A stretch of DNA of 20,508 nt, taken from Phoronis australis. Lineage: Eukaryota > Phoronida > Phoronidae. The DNA lies in the NCBI GenBank assembly GCA_002633005.1, contig NMRA01000014.1, positions 255,132 to 275,639 of the forward strand. Reading direction: 5' to 3'. The position numbers were made by a program, and so were the translations under genes. This document shows positions 1 through 10,410 of this stretch, one piece after another (positions within the stretch are counted from its first letter, which is position 1; every line of letters starts with the position of its first letter). The notes below the pieces were generated by a model. That model saw nothing but the letters and a program-made list of their open reading frames with translations. It had not been told where the DNA came from and did no database searches.

Positions 1-480
1 TGCCAGCAGTAATTTGTAGACGTGAGAAACCTTTGTGGCTGTCGTCACAGACGTAAGGCGTGGGGCACGGGCAGTCGAGTCAAGAAAGGCACAATTAAAA
101 TTGCAGTGAAGTCTTAGAGAACACTGTCAAATACCGGCGGTGGTTGTACTTTTTGGAGGTCCTAGCCAGGTCATTATTATTACGTGCACTATAGATCGTC
201 GATGCTCACTTGAAAACCTGTTATTATTCATACACACGTCAACAAGTCTTGCAAAAACGTTTTATGAACATTTTTTTCAGAGTTAACTGTGGCAACGATC
301 AGTGGAGTCATTTGTCGCTCTCCCGTTTTTTGAGATTGTGTGTCCCAACTCTTATGGCAAGCACGGCTACTCTATTCTTGCTTTTGCTATTTGTATTATT
401 TTTCTTAAGCGGCTTCTCATGGCACTAATGGCTGAATCAATTAAGTCTTTTTTATAATGTTTATTACGAAATCTTCGATA
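1..480 (+). other. No gene assigned
   Basis: There is a short frame at 210-428 with a hydrophobic C-terminal stretch (ATLFLLLLFVLFFLSG) after a TTTTTTCAG acceptor-like site. It does not resemble S1 or S2 of the channel and I do not call it an exon. Nothing else is recognisable. Confidence 0.4.
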
Positions 481-540
481 CAATGAATATACATAACCCA
501 GAAAGCGCCAAGAGGCATTATATCTGGGTTAAAAAAGTAC

Positions 541-620
541 AAAGAAATCTATATACAATTATTTTACACAAATATATAAAAAAGAAATCTGTATACAATT
601 ATTTTACACAAATATAAAAA
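541..620 (+). repeat. 40-bp direct tandem repeat, two copies
   Basis: AAAGAAATCT begins both 541-580 and 581-620. The two units are nearly identical and very AT-rich. They lie just beyond the 3' end of the LINE fragment and may be part of its tail. A nearby 8-bp inverted repeat (AACCCAGA 495-502, TCTGGGTT 523-530) could form a hairpin. Confidence 0.8.
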
Positions 621-699
621 TTAAAAAAAAACTGTTGTTAAGATTACAATGACAAATGATTACGAAAGTAAATAAATCATTTTCATACACATGTATACA

Positions 700-1640
700 A
701 TTCTATCCACCCACACAAAGAGATTTAATATTATAAAGAAATTTTAATACTATTTCGAATAAAACCTTATTTTCATTTGGGCTGAGTTCTTGACTTCCAT
801 ATAGAAAAAAATTAACTTTGTTGTACACTTGCGGAATTTCAGAATATTTTTTATAAATATTGGGGTATTGTTGGAGTGTCTGGAAAAGCTGTACCCTCTG
901 CTCCTTGCATACCTCACAAGCAAAGAAAACATGAGCATTTGTCTGTGCGTCTCCACAGCAACACAGAGGCGAAATATTATTAAAATTGTGTCAAATTTCT
1001 CGTTTAGGAATAGATCGCATCTTCATCTGTAAAGGATTATTTCGTGGTTGCGAGGAAGTTGGAACGATGTCAATGGGACTGGCAACTCTTGAGTAGTAGT
1101 ATTCATATTAAAGTTATTTTTTAGAGTGGCGATTGAAGTGCTTTCTTTTATTTTGGATGGTAAGAAATTGCAATTGGCAATACAAGTTAATAGGGTAGAT
1201 CTCCTGAAGGCTTGGCTGATGGAAGATGGAATAGTGTGCATATTACTTTGCCGCAGTCCTGGTCTCGTGTTAGGTCTTTTGTAGGAGTCAAAGAGGATTT
1301 TGTTTGAGTTATTGTTTATGTTAGTTAAAACTTTGAATGTATACATGGACAAGTGGAGTTTACGACGGATTGCTAGTTTGCTCCAGTTGAGACTGTTTAG
1401 AACCTTGATTGTGTTGGATTCTTTGTATGTCCCTGTTATGGCTAAAGCTGCTTGGTATTGTAGTCTTTCTAATTGAAGAAGTATGCCAGCGTTTGCCGAT
1501 TGGTAGATTATGTCACAGTAATCTAGATGTGGAAGAACAAAATTAACTCTCGTTTCTTGCTTTTGTGAAATCGTGCAACGCTTAATGTTAGGGAAGGTTA
1601 CCCGATCATGAAAGGTGAGTGACCCGACGATGCATTGAAC
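700..1640 (-). mobile_element. Degenerate LINE (non-LTR retrotransposon) 3' end
   Basis: Read on the minus strand, about 1640 to 1080 encodes the C-terminal part of a LINE ORF2 protein: a TFHD motif, then VLPHLDYCDIIYQS (LDYCD at 1526-1512), LQYQAALAITG, RRKLH and a later LPSKIKESTS, in the order typical of the region after the reverse-transcriptase domain in CR1/L2/RTE-like elements. Further on, near 970-908, another frame gives SPLCCCGDAQTNAHVFFAC, a Cys/His zinc-binding motif common at the LINE C-terminus. The two parts are in different frames with a stop between them, so the copy is dead. The polymerase domain itself is absent. Confidence 0.75.
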
Positions 1641-3809
1641 TGTCGCTTTTATTCTATTTAAAATGACATAGACTTCCTAACACAGTTTTGCGATAGTTCA
1701 GTAGTAACATCATTTCCAAAATCTTCGAGGGAAGTTTTGCTATACTTATATCGCCTCTGTTGCCTAATGAGGATTGGACAGGCCCTGCATAGTTCTTTGC
1801 TAGGCTGACTGGAGACACTGTGTTGTAGCTTTTAGTGCACAGCTTCCTTTATAATCAAACACCTGTCCAGCTGAAAACCGGTCTAAAGGCGAAAGACTGT
1901 CGACGATTCGAACTATTGTATCCCGCTAAAGTGTAAAACAACGACAGACCAAGAAATTGGAAAAGCAGCAATGATACTAATACTAACAGTGGTCAAGAAA
2001 AAGACCGCTATGCAAGTAGTGGCCATCAATAAACCCAGCAAGTGTGTACAGGTTGTGAACTCGTGTCTAAAGATCTAAAACATAACATCAGACCAATGGA
2101 ATGACGTTGACGAATATTGCAGCTATCACAGAAGCAGCCGATGCCAACCTACCATTGGTCATTTCGCTTCAAGTGCAGAAAAACAATAAGTTTACAAGAC
2201 CTAGCCCGAACACAAATGCGCAAAAGCCTCTATAAATAATATGGAGAGGTGAGTATGCCCCCAGCCAGCTGACAAAGCCATTCGGATGACAATTATGCGC
2301 TACAATAAACGTCACGTTAAATCAGAAAGCAAAACCATAAAACGGAAGACTAAAACCTCGCTGAAAACGTCCGATGCCTCCGTACCGCCGGGCATTCTAC
2401 AGAAGCTCAAACCCAACAACACAAAAGTGACATTCGTTTACAAAAAATCAGGCATGCCCATGCTGTAACAATAACATTGGTCCCTTGTCACGTACTAGCT
2501 ACGATGCATACGGACGTGGTGTAACCTTTATCGGCGAAACACCCTTTTAAAGACCCTGGTAATTTGGGGTTATTGGTGAGCAGGAAGTCTTCGTACGAAA
2601 CTCGTTTTGTCGATCAGGAGTATGTTTTTGGTGACCGTATGGAATGCATATGTCTATGGGATGAAGGTGCACAAAGTGCGTGTACTGGTACTCGTGAGAT
2701 TTATGACATTTGTGTAGTACAAGTTTAGTTCATTAACAGTGACAGTCGCANGGGGGGGGGGGGGGGGGGGGAGGGTGGAGGATCCCCCAACCCAACTGAG
2801 AGGCTTCGTCTCCCGTGCTCCCCAACAGACAGTCAAGTCCATATGGCCACGCGCATGTCTTCGGAAAATGCTTTAGGATTCCAAACAGTGAATTACAAGT
2901 CTTGCAACTGAAGAACTACCAATAACTCAAAATTCGCGCAATTTGTGCCTTTAATTGTTGTGTTGTGTTGCTCTGTTATCATATCGAGGTTATTTTCTCC
3001 TGATAACGTGCAAGGGTTACTGTATACATGTTTATAGGTCTATGGGAATCGATTGATCCACAGACGATTTTGACTACGCTACACTAATCTTGGAATAAAA
3101 AGATTATGCTTCTGTGAACTTCGAGGACTGAAAATTGAAGTTTCCCAAACTGCAATTAATGAAAGGAATCTTGACCCTTGGCCACACTTTCACTCTCGGT
3201 AGTAGGTGAACCTACAACTCTACGACACTATGTTCGGTACATCTTGGCACGTGGTAATAAAATAGATTTCGTAAAAGATATCCTTAACGAAAAAAGCAAT
3301 ACCCTAATTATGTAACCACGATACCTCTTCTCGAGGAGTTTTGTTGAAATAACGGAACACAGTTTCTAGTGGCTGCCTCTACAGGGCTTGTCCCCAAGCA
3401 GCAAAGTCTGCATCGTTATGGCAAAGGGTAGGTGCAAAATTGGTGATAACAAGAAATGTTACGTTAGAAGTTTGTGGCTGTCAATAATAATTACCTTTGC
3501 CATTCGAAAGGAATGCTAAAGCGACTAGGGGCAAAGGCAAAGATAAAATAGAGGGGATGAAAACTGGTGTTGACTTCGGGGCAAACATGGATGGCGACTG
3601 AGGCGAAATTGGAATCGACCGGGGGAGGGTTGCGCTCACAGATTTGCCATTAGTAAAAGAAATCTTATGCCTATTATTTTTGTCCTGAAAACTTATTCAG
3701 ATATAGTCTGGAATTGAATCACCGAATTGTATCAAATGCTTGTGTACAGATGCAGATATTAGATTGCGACTGTAGTAATATACAAAACCTTGGCGATTCA
3801 GGTACGCAG
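1641..3809 (+). other. Unassigned sequence upstream of the first visible channel exon
   Basis: This holds no exon I can support. Short frames exist (for example 2286-2468, Lys-rich with VPPGILQKLKPN near its end), and around 1960-2090 there is an open Lys/Val-rich frame. They could be remnants of a mobile element, but no domain is recognised. The S1/S2 exon of the channel was looked for here and not found. Confidence 0.4.
2752..2771 (+). repeat. Homopolymer G tract (20 nt) next to an N
   Basis: Twenty consecutive G directly follow an N at 2751. The tract could form a G-quadruplex, and is also the kind of place where a draft assembly breaks or miscounts. Shorter G12 tracts occur at 13565-13576 and 14975-14986. 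Confidence 0.9.
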
Positions 3810-3968
3810 GTTTCCACACAGCGTACTACGAGAATAGTGTGCTGGTAACACACCCAGTTGCCACTGCGAAGCACTACCTACGGACAAACTTCTTGTTGGA
3901 TTTCATCGGGACTGTACCAGTGTACTTATTTGCGTTTACTTATTACGTGGTCACAGGCGTTCGGATTG
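3810..3968 (+). CDS. Channel exon: end of S2, S2-S3 loop and S3
   Basis: The reading frame gives F-H-T-A-Y-Y followed by the loop THPVATAKHYLRTNF and the S3 helix LLDFIGTVPVYLFAF. This order (F-H/R-T-x-Y at the end of S2, a loop ending in K-x-Y-L-x-T-x-F, then an S3 beginning L-L-D) is the S2-S3 signature of CNG/HCN/EAG-family channels. The Asp at the start of S3 normally takes part in the voltage-sensor charge network. The donor is ATTG/GTAAGA (phase 1). The acceptor is uncertain: the AG at 3808-3809 lets one base plus GT form an Arg codon (expected R-F-H-T), while the AG at 3800-3801 would add three residues. The pyrimidine tract is weak. The preceding exon with S1 and most of S2 was not found. 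Confidence 0.82.
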
Positions 3969-4248
3969 GTAAGAGGCAGTTGTTTGTGTCTTCTACGCAA
4001 AAAATAACACTGACTAAGACAAAGTCATTTTAACTGTGTTCAATGTTTCAGTTTCTCAATTCAACTGTCCCCACCTTGCGTTGCTGGAAGCATCGAAATG
4101 TCGTCTGCTCATTTTGTTCCCACCTTTAAATCACGCAATTCGGCTGGTTAAAGAACATAACCAGTGCAATTGCCTACTGTTTTTCAAGTTAAATGATTAT
4201 TTGTTCCTTTGTGTGATTTTAACCAAACAGAGTGGTGGCATTTTTCAG

Positions 4249-4366
4249 ATGCAGCCAGTATGAACTCGTCGTTCTTCAGTCTATTTTATCTGGTCCAGTT
4301 TTACCGATTCCCTGTTGCCTTTGCCTATTACGAGTCTCTTATCGATAAAAGTACTGGTTTGATCAG
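4249..4366 (+). CDS. Channel exon: S3-S4 loop and S4
   Basis: The acceptor is TTTTTCAG and the donor is ATCAG/GTAAGT, both strong. Joined to the previous exon, the first codon becomes Asp. The exon then reads MNSSFFSLFYLVQFYRFPVA and continues FAYYESLIDKSTGLI. By position this is the S4 voltage-sensor helix, and the FYR pattern matches the place where family members carry an Arg-every-third-residue ladder. Only one Arg is seen in the helix here, plus a Gln where an Arg would be expected, so the segment is almost without gating charge. It ends in phase 2, and the codon is completed as Arg by the first base of the next exon. Confidence 0.8.
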
Positions 4367-4705
4367 GTAAGTGTAATTGATGCTATGCCTACAACGACGA
4401 ATGTTTCACACTCCTTTCGTAGCGCTAAAGGACGACTTGCTACTAAGACTGCGTACGTGCTTCGCTTGTAATGCCGGATGATGTCTGGTAAAGACATGCG
4501 TGATCTCGCTAAGTTCGCAAGAACCCACCCTTAAGGAAGGCAGTCCTTGTTGCAAATACTGCCGGTTTGATACATTCGTGCCACATGAAATGAAAACAAT
4601 GCGGTCAATTATTAACCTACTTTTCGGAAATTTGTCAACTCCCTATAAGTTAACGAAAATCAATTCACGGCCAAGAGCACAACGTTGCCTCTTTCTGTTT
4701 TTCAG
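4367..4705 (+). other. Intron between S4 and S5 exons
   Basis: GTAAGT to TTTTTCAG, 339 bp. The + strand frame that runs into the S5 exon from 4500 has no recognisable channel sequence before 4706, which supports the intron. Nothing else was noticed in it. Confidence 0.7.
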
Positions 4706-4875
4706 ATTCGTGAAATTTGTGCTCTACATGGTGATTTTCACGCACCTGCTTACCTGCACAATGCACATGTTTGCTTGTCCGCCGGCTATCTTTCTTGATC
4801 CGGACAGGGAAAGCGTCATCATGCCCCCTGTTGGCGTGATCTGCTACAAGAAATCGTGGATATTACCTATATTGT
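4706..4875 (+). CDS. Channel exon: S4-S5 linker, S5 and start of pore turret
   Basis: A strong polypyrimidine acceptor (CTCTTTCTGTTTTTCAG) precedes FVKFVLYMVIFTHLLTCTMH, which is the S5 helix with the His/Cys-rich end common in CNG and EAG relatives. A long extracellular segment follows with Cys in MFACPP and VICY, charged DPDRE and a Trp in KKSW. The donor is TTGT/GTGAGA at 4876 and leaves phase 1, which agrees with the next exon and forms a Ser codon at the join. Reading straight through the intron meets a stop at 4917-4919. The length of turret split over this and the next exon suggests a disulfide-stabilised outer loop, which is inferred from the Cys residues. Confidence 0.82.
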
Positions 4876-5121
4876 GTGAGACTCCTCCTCCGCTCACTAA
4901 ACATTGCATTCAGTGCTGAAATTCTCAAAAGAATAACATTTTCTTGTGTAAGGCAAGAATTGAATTAGACTTAGTCATATAAGATTTTTTCCTGAAAGCA
5001 TATTACGAATGATTTTGATATGTGCATACTGACTCGACATCAAGTTTGTATAGACGCAAAGCTCAATTGTAAGTTCCAGAGATATGTAAACGATTAATAA
5101 CTCGAAGTTTAATCTCGACAG

Positions 5122-5324
5122 CTACTTTCCCCGAGTCATTCATGAAGACGTACACTTGCAAGAGCAATTGTTCATACGCTATCCCTCACGATATCAGCAA
5201 GTACGGCGCAGCACCTCCTGATTTCGGTGGAGTCAGCTTCTATTACATCAACGCCCTCTACTGGGCATCTGCTACAACCTTATCTGTGGGTTACGGCGAC
5301 ATATACGCCATATCAGTTGTGGAG
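5122..5324 (+). CDS. Channel exon: turret, pore helix and potassium selectivity filter
   Basis: After the acceptor CTCGACAG the frame reads TFPESFMKTYTC, a Cys pair around an N-C-S glycosylation sequon (5166-5174), then FGGVSFYYINALYWASATTL, the pore helix, and the filter SVGYGD (5283-5300). S-V-G-Y-G-D is a potassium-type filter; the Ser in place of the usual Thr is also found in ERG channels (SVGFG). The exon runs on to IYAISVVE, where S6 begins in the next exon. The only splice point that keeps the expected residues and phase 0 is GAG/GCAAGG at 5325, a GC donor. Conventional GT sites nearby would break the frame or delete conserved residues. Confidence 0.87.
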
Positions 5325-5764
5325 GCAAGGCATACGGCCCTTTTTATTGAATTGCGCAGTAACTTTTAAATACCCTACACTAAAATTGTCATTCATTTGA
5401 ACAACATACATGTATAAATATACGTCAAAATAGCGTTCCTTTAATTTTCCGAACTGAAATTCATGTAAACAAAATTAAGTCTCGTCCTAACGATTTAGTT
5501 TTCTAACGAAAAGGCAACATTTTCACTACTTCTCCAGAATAATGTTTTGTAACGTAATGTTCACTGTACGCGTGTGGACGGATAAAGCGAAGCGCAACGT
5601 TCGGGAAGCGCCGTAATCATTGTACTCATAAACAGCCTGACGTCACGATCGCATACTCGTATGAGGAAGTTTGAGTTAACGCCCAAATTCTTTGCGTACT
5701 CACCATGTTTTGCTTTATTTGACCTACGGGAGGAGTGAACTAATGTCATTTGTCATATTTATAG
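5325..5764 (+). other. Intron with GC donor between filter and S6 exons
   Basis: GCAAGG to TTTATAG, 440 bp. It contains a perfect CRE-like palindrome TGACGTCA at 5638-5645. Its position inside an intron gives no proof of function. Confidence 0.6.
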
Positions 5765-5908
5765 ATGGTCTTCAGTATGATAATTATGGCTTCGGGGATT
5801 ATCTTCTACGCTTACATCATCGCAGCAGTAGCGGCCTCTATGGCCAACGCAGATGCCAGCCGATCAGCATTCCAAGGCAAATTGAACGCGCTGCGCGTGT
5901 TCATGAAG
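5765..5908 (+). CDS. Channel exon: S6 and start of C-linker
   Basis: The acceptor is CATATTTATAG and the donor ATGAAG/GTACGT. Both ends are phase 0, giving exactly 48 codons. The exon begins MVFSMIIMASGIIFYAYIIA, the S6 inner gate helix with the Gly hinge region, and continues AAVAASMANADASRSAFQGK and LNALRVFMK. The A-N-A-D-A/S-R-x-A-F-Q-x-K-L pattern marks the S6 to C-linker transition in CNGK and related channels, where ligand binding in the CNBD is coupled to the gate. Conservation with the family is strong here. The ATG at the exon start is an internal Met, not an initiator. Confidence 0.87.
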
Positions 5909-5946
5909 GTACGTGTAGAGATATTAGAGTTTTGGCTGCACATTAA

Positions 5947-6010
5947 AGGAAAATGCCACCCAATTTAATTAGTCTTTTTTGCCGTCTTAATCGATCTATA
6001 TCCACATCGC
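5947..6010 (+). mobile_element. Left-end fragment of a TTAA-type MITE
   Basis: The sequence starts AGGAAAATGCCACCC after TTAA (5943-5946) and matches the left end of the element at 13945, with 31 identical bases around ATTTAATTAGTC and CCGTCTTAATCG. Similarity fades after about 6010, and no right terminal repeat was found. It sits 38 bp after the S6 exon donor. Confidence 0.6.
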
Positions 6011-6324
6011 CTCGCATACGGTCGACCTTACCTTGCCAAGAGGTGTCGCGTTAACCTGTGACGAAGGTGAGAAACGACGCTAGCGACGTCAGTGGTTTCT
6101 CTGCAGAGTGAATGCCGCTATGTTGCGGTGCATCGTTCACTAAGCAGCTGCAAGGAAAGCGAGTATATCGTTTTTTTACTTCCTCGAGAGTCCGAAATGC
6201 CTAGGAAGTGACTCATGGTAGTGAAGAATGAAATGTACGCTGTAAATAGCAAGAATGAGGCCGTGAAACATCTCCGTGTCTGTGGCCTGCAGACGTCGAC
6301 AGTGCCTGACGAATGCCGGCTTAC

Positions 6325-6561
6325 CAAATAACTCCATACGTTCCGTTCAGTGTCTGAGCTTGTTCACGGCGCCTCTCTAGTATTTCTTCATCACTGTATT
6401 CCTGTTCGAATTGTTTGCCTGTAAAACTTAACGATCCACCTGCGAAGTCAGGACTGATGAGCTCTAGCTCGTCCAAGTCGGCCCGGGGATTGCGAGATGC
6501 CATGCTGGCGTTTATTACTGAGCTTTCTGTTACAAAATGAATTATTCTCACCCCAACCAAA
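6325..6561 (-). CDS. Candidate antisense internal exon, unrecognised protein
   Basis: On the minus strand a strong acceptor (ACTTTGTTTCAG, complement of 6562-6573) opens a frame that stays open for 237 nt and ends at a good donor, TTTG/GTAAGC (GT at 6324-6323). Both ends are phase 2, so the exon is symmetrical and can be skipped or inserted without changing frame. The product contains MASRNPRADLDELELI, then FTGKQFEQEYSDEEILERRR, an acidic-to-basic charged segment that looks like real coding sequence rather than chance. An internal ATG at 6503 could instead be an initiator. I do not recognise the family. It lies inside the 4.3-kb intron between the S6 and C-linker exons, so it would be a nested gene in opposite orientation. 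No partner exon was identified with confidence. Confidence 0.45.
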
Positions 6562-9500
6562 CTGAAACAAAGTTTGTCTCATTAGATGCAATTTGTAATG
6601 CCCTTGGAGTGTTCGTGAGTGCAAATAATTTGAGAAGCCAGCAATGAATAAATCACTGCGTTACCGGCTTTAGCTGCAATAAAACTAATTGACGGGACAC
6701 CAAGGCCGTGTGCGCTCATGCTAATTTAAGGTTTGCCGGCAGAAACTGTTGTGAAGCTATTCGATTTCCATCCCACGACCAGGTGTTAGGGGAATCTTTA
6801 TTTACATTTACCTAATTACTCAACACGGTCGCGAACTAGATGAGATCACAATATCACGCTCGGGTAAGCGTTGTGATACTTTAGAGGACCTTAGTTACAT
6901 GTTAAACACGAACGCGACTGGAGAAGGGTTACACGATTTTTGACACTACCAGAGTGACACTGTGGTAACAGTTACTGATCAAGAGTGGCGGCATATACGA
7001 ATTAGCAACAGCGGGACAGAGTCCCACGCATGGGTAACGAAATGACGGACAAATTGGCAGCAGGCAGGATGACCCCGCGGCACGACAATGACCAACAAGG
7101 GTGGCAATTGGATAATGAAAGGTTCATGTTTCTGGGATTGATTCATGGTTTCGAAACCAGTTACTTCCATTGAATAACGCCTGATATTCCGTGATGGCAG
7201 CTGTGGGAATGAGGTGAAAGCAACAACATTGGCGTCATCATTATAGTCTGTCCCCGGTGAAAGCAATAACCATCCCTGTTATAAGCATTATAATCTGTTA
7301 TTTTTCTGATACCAATGATGATTTTGGGCATAAACACTGCGAAAAAAAGCTTGTTTTTGATTCACAAACTTTTACTGCTTGATTTGAATATATTCTAAGC
7401 AGTCCTCTCATTTGCTTTCATGAACTATTACCGATATCGAGATGTTTTTGCACGACCTATGTCATATGGATGGATGCCTTCGTCCTCATTCGCGTAAACA
7501 TCGTAACATTGGACACACGGGTGTATCCCCTCTCCCCACCCCGGGTTGCCCATACATTTGTAGGGCGGGTCTATTTAAAATCGTTTCTTACACCAACATG
7601 ATCGAAAAATAGCTAGGAAAGCAATAGTAGGCAATACCACCATTCGCCATGTAAAAGTTAAAAATTTTGGAGTCTCTATTCATCGCCATTAAAAATCTGT
7701 GCTGAATGAGGAGCTCACAAGTGTGTACCGCACGCTGGCCTTGTTCCCTTAGGCTTGTGGGCTCCCTGCCGTGTGATAACAGTCACACTCCTTGCTTGCA
7801 TGCCCTTCTACCTATTGCCACCGTTCATTTCATCGCATAACGCTAAACCCTCGTGAGAGACCGCCCCGAGATGGATGCTGGANACTCAGTGGGTATGTTC
7901 AGAGCTATGAATTGCAGACGCTAAATTTTGGTACTTCCTGTCTTCTAGTGGAATATTGTCTCATTTTGTACTTTTTCGGAATTCGTGCTTCTGTAACTGA
8001 GGCAGACCTTTTTCCAGTTCTCCAAAAGGGGGCTCGTTTGAGCTCATAAGTATGACAAGTCCAATACAAAATGTTATCATTTTTTATTCATTAACCCAAA
8101 ATGATTCAAACTTTTAACATAATAAGTAACTTAAAATGCACAATACTTTACAACATTTAGCATTACAAACACTATTCAACTGCAACAGTTTCCATGATAT
8201 GAAAGTGGACATACATGTAACTATTACCATGGTGACGGAATAGTGTTTCCTTACACCAGAATTTGACAAACATCATTTAAAAAAATATGAAGTTGCAAGG
8301 AACAAGAACAAGAGGCTTGAAGCTTCACAATACAACATCGCTTATTTCTCAAATTAAGATTATTCATATTGTTGACTTGATAAGCTGATGACTTGAAAGC
8401 AATTGAGATTTAAAATTTAGAAAAATATGAATCATTTTGTGACACCGAATCAAGTCTTGAACAGCAGTTGACAGTCAAACAGAAAACCATTTCAAAATTA
8501 TTTCAACTATTTTTTTAGCTTTGTGTCAGATCATCTGAATGGGAAATTTCCAGTAAAATAATTCGAATATATCTTCTTATATTTTTGCACAAAAAACACG
8601 AAAATTGAACAAAGTTTCTTTTTGTAGCAACGTTTGTCAAAATGTATCACCGTTAAATCTTCACAAATTACAAAGTAGCCGATTGAACATGCCTTTCAGT
8701 TCAGCAAAAGTCGCCATATTGTCGGTGCCGCCAGAAATGAGACGAAGTCCAACGGGAATTGTGAGCACATTTATCACTTAATGAGTAACAACTGCGAGGT
8801 TGAACTTTGGTGAACATTGTTAAATCGTGCAGAATAGTAAGTAAAGACATGTCTACCTAAATTTCACTGCAATTTGTTGGCGAAAACAATTTAAACAAAG
8901 TTTTAAACTCGTAACTTATCCCGCTGTCCTCCAATATGGCCGACGCGATCCAAACAAAGTGACCCAAATTTCGCCACAAAACTTGCAATAACTTTACACT
9001 GCTTGCCCCAATTCTGATACTTTATCGATTTTTACTGAGTAGAATGCACTACCTTTCCGATGATAGGAAAGTACTTTTTCAAAACTAGAAAAAAAATAAA
9101 ACCGAAAAAATAGGTTCGACCCATATTGGTTCCTAGGTTCGACCGGCCTATGTAAGGAACTAAACACCAATGCTATTTTAACATACTAAGTACGCGTAAC
9201 ATTCCAAAAAAAAAATCAACGACCACTAACTACAAACTATAAACACACTACATATGTAAACGAATCACGAAATATTACTTACAAAACAAAATAATGAAAA
9301 CTTTTCGAGCAAGCGAGAGCACATTCAGTTACAAGGAAAAATGGCGGCTTTCAAGACAAGTTCCTGAACTGATGAGCCGGAAATGTGGGTACGGAAATAA
9401 CCGATGACAACCGGTAATCATACGCTCTGAGAGAAGGGTCAAATACTGTTCAAAAATCGCTTTTGACAAGAAAGGCGAAAAGAATATAAACAAAGGGTGT

Positions 9501-10248
9501 CGAAAATAAGATTTTATGTAGTAAGTATTTTCGGATACTGGAACCACATGGGCAGTTTGAGAGAAGGACTTTAAGCTGTCTAACAAAACGTACAATCGTG
9601 CTTTCAACCAAGCTCACCAAAGACGAATATACTATTTCTGTGCGACGCGAGGAATGCCTCAGATCAAATGCCGTATTTCAAATAATCTACCGAATGAGAC
9701 AAATACGTTGTTACACTATCGCGTGTAGCTTAGGCTCCATTGGCGTGGCATTTAAGCATTTTCATTCTACATACACTCGTTCAAAAATCCTGTGTGATTT
9801 TCTTCGCTAAAGTTACAGCCTTAAGTTGGAGTATAAACTCTAAATTTCGAATTTTACTCGAGTTTGTTGCTAAGCTGTTGGGGACACCAAGTGGGCACCG
9901 GACCCACCTGCGTAAACAATAATGTATGAAATCACAAAATTAATTAGCACTAATATTGAGTTTGTATTAAAGCAGGATGAAATTTGTCAAACGTAATTTC
10001 GAGAACAAACATTAGAACTCAGGCACTCTAGGAAAAACTGTAGACCTACTCTTTGTTTTTCCTTTTCTGAAAACGGCATTACACAATCCCTCATTGTTGT
10101 TTCAAGGAACTTATAGTCGTACCTGCTCACAGACCCTTCCGACTTAACAGTAATATCAAAGCAATTTAACAGGTAAAATGGTTAACACTGACAAAGATTT
10201 AATATTTTACCGACGAAAATCATGGCGTTGTTTGTTTTATTCTTGCAG

Positions 10249-10410
10249 GATTTTTTCATTGACGAGCAGTTACGGAAACGGATCATCATGCATTATGAGC
10301 ACGCGTGGCACAGGACGAACGGAATAGAATCGAACGACGTTTTGCAGGGACTTCCACATGCTTTATGGGCAGACGTCACTTATAATCTATATAAGCACGC
10401 CATCAACAAG
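10249..10410 (+). CDS. Channel exon: C-linker helices
   Basis: The strong acceptor TTTTATTCTTGCAG opens phase 0 at DFFIDEQLRKRIIMHYEHAW, followed by LPHALWADVTYNLYKHAINK. The pattern L-R-x-R-I-x-x-H-Y-E-x-x-W and the later L-P-x-x-L-x-x-D-V are the A'-B' and C'-F' helices of the C-linker in CNG/HCN/EAG channels, which form the gating ring beneath the pore. The end is assigned at AACAAG/GCACGT (10410/10411), another GC donor, because the next exon starts with V-S-V-F-Q in phase 0. An alternative uses the GT at 10415 with an acceptor eight bases further on, giving a slightly different join. The exon is 4.3 kb downstream of the S6 exon. Confidence 0.83.

Larger units (their letters stand above)
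5909..10248 (+). other. 4.3-kb intron between S6 and C-linker exons
   Basis: GTACGT to TTCTTGCAG. It holds a TTAA-flanked MITE end at 5947, the minus-strand candidate exon at 6325-6561, and an N at 7883. The rest is mostly AT-rich sequence from about 8050 to 9330. A TAGGTTCGACC motif is repeated directly at 9111 and 9134. A YY1-like AAAATGGCGGC occurs near 9340, but no gene start could be supported there. Confidence 0.55.

Noticed and set aside
210-428. Short + strand frame with a hydrophobic end after an acceptor-like TTTTTTTCAG
   Set aside because: It does not match S1 or S2 of the channel family, has no supported donor, and is short enough to arise by chance.
2286-2468. Lys-rich + strand frame
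   Set aside because: No domain or splice support; possibly an old mobile-element remnant, but nothing identifies it.
5638-5645. CRE palindrome TGACGTCA, also at 14850-14857
   Set aside because: Perfect 8-mers occur by chance at this scale, and both lie inside introns or untranslated sequence with no transcription start nearby.
6979-7266. Minus-strand 95-codon frame with an acceptor-like TTTCACCTCATTCCCACAG
   Set aside because: Different frames after the acceptor give only very short products before a stop, and no family is recognised.
7792-8049. + strand frame crossing the N at 7883
   Set aside because: The frame depends on an unknown base and shows no recognisable protein.
9329-9607. Minus-strand 92-codon frame near an AAAATGGCGGC motif
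   Set aside because: No domain, no convincing splice sites, and the motif is too short to support a promoter.
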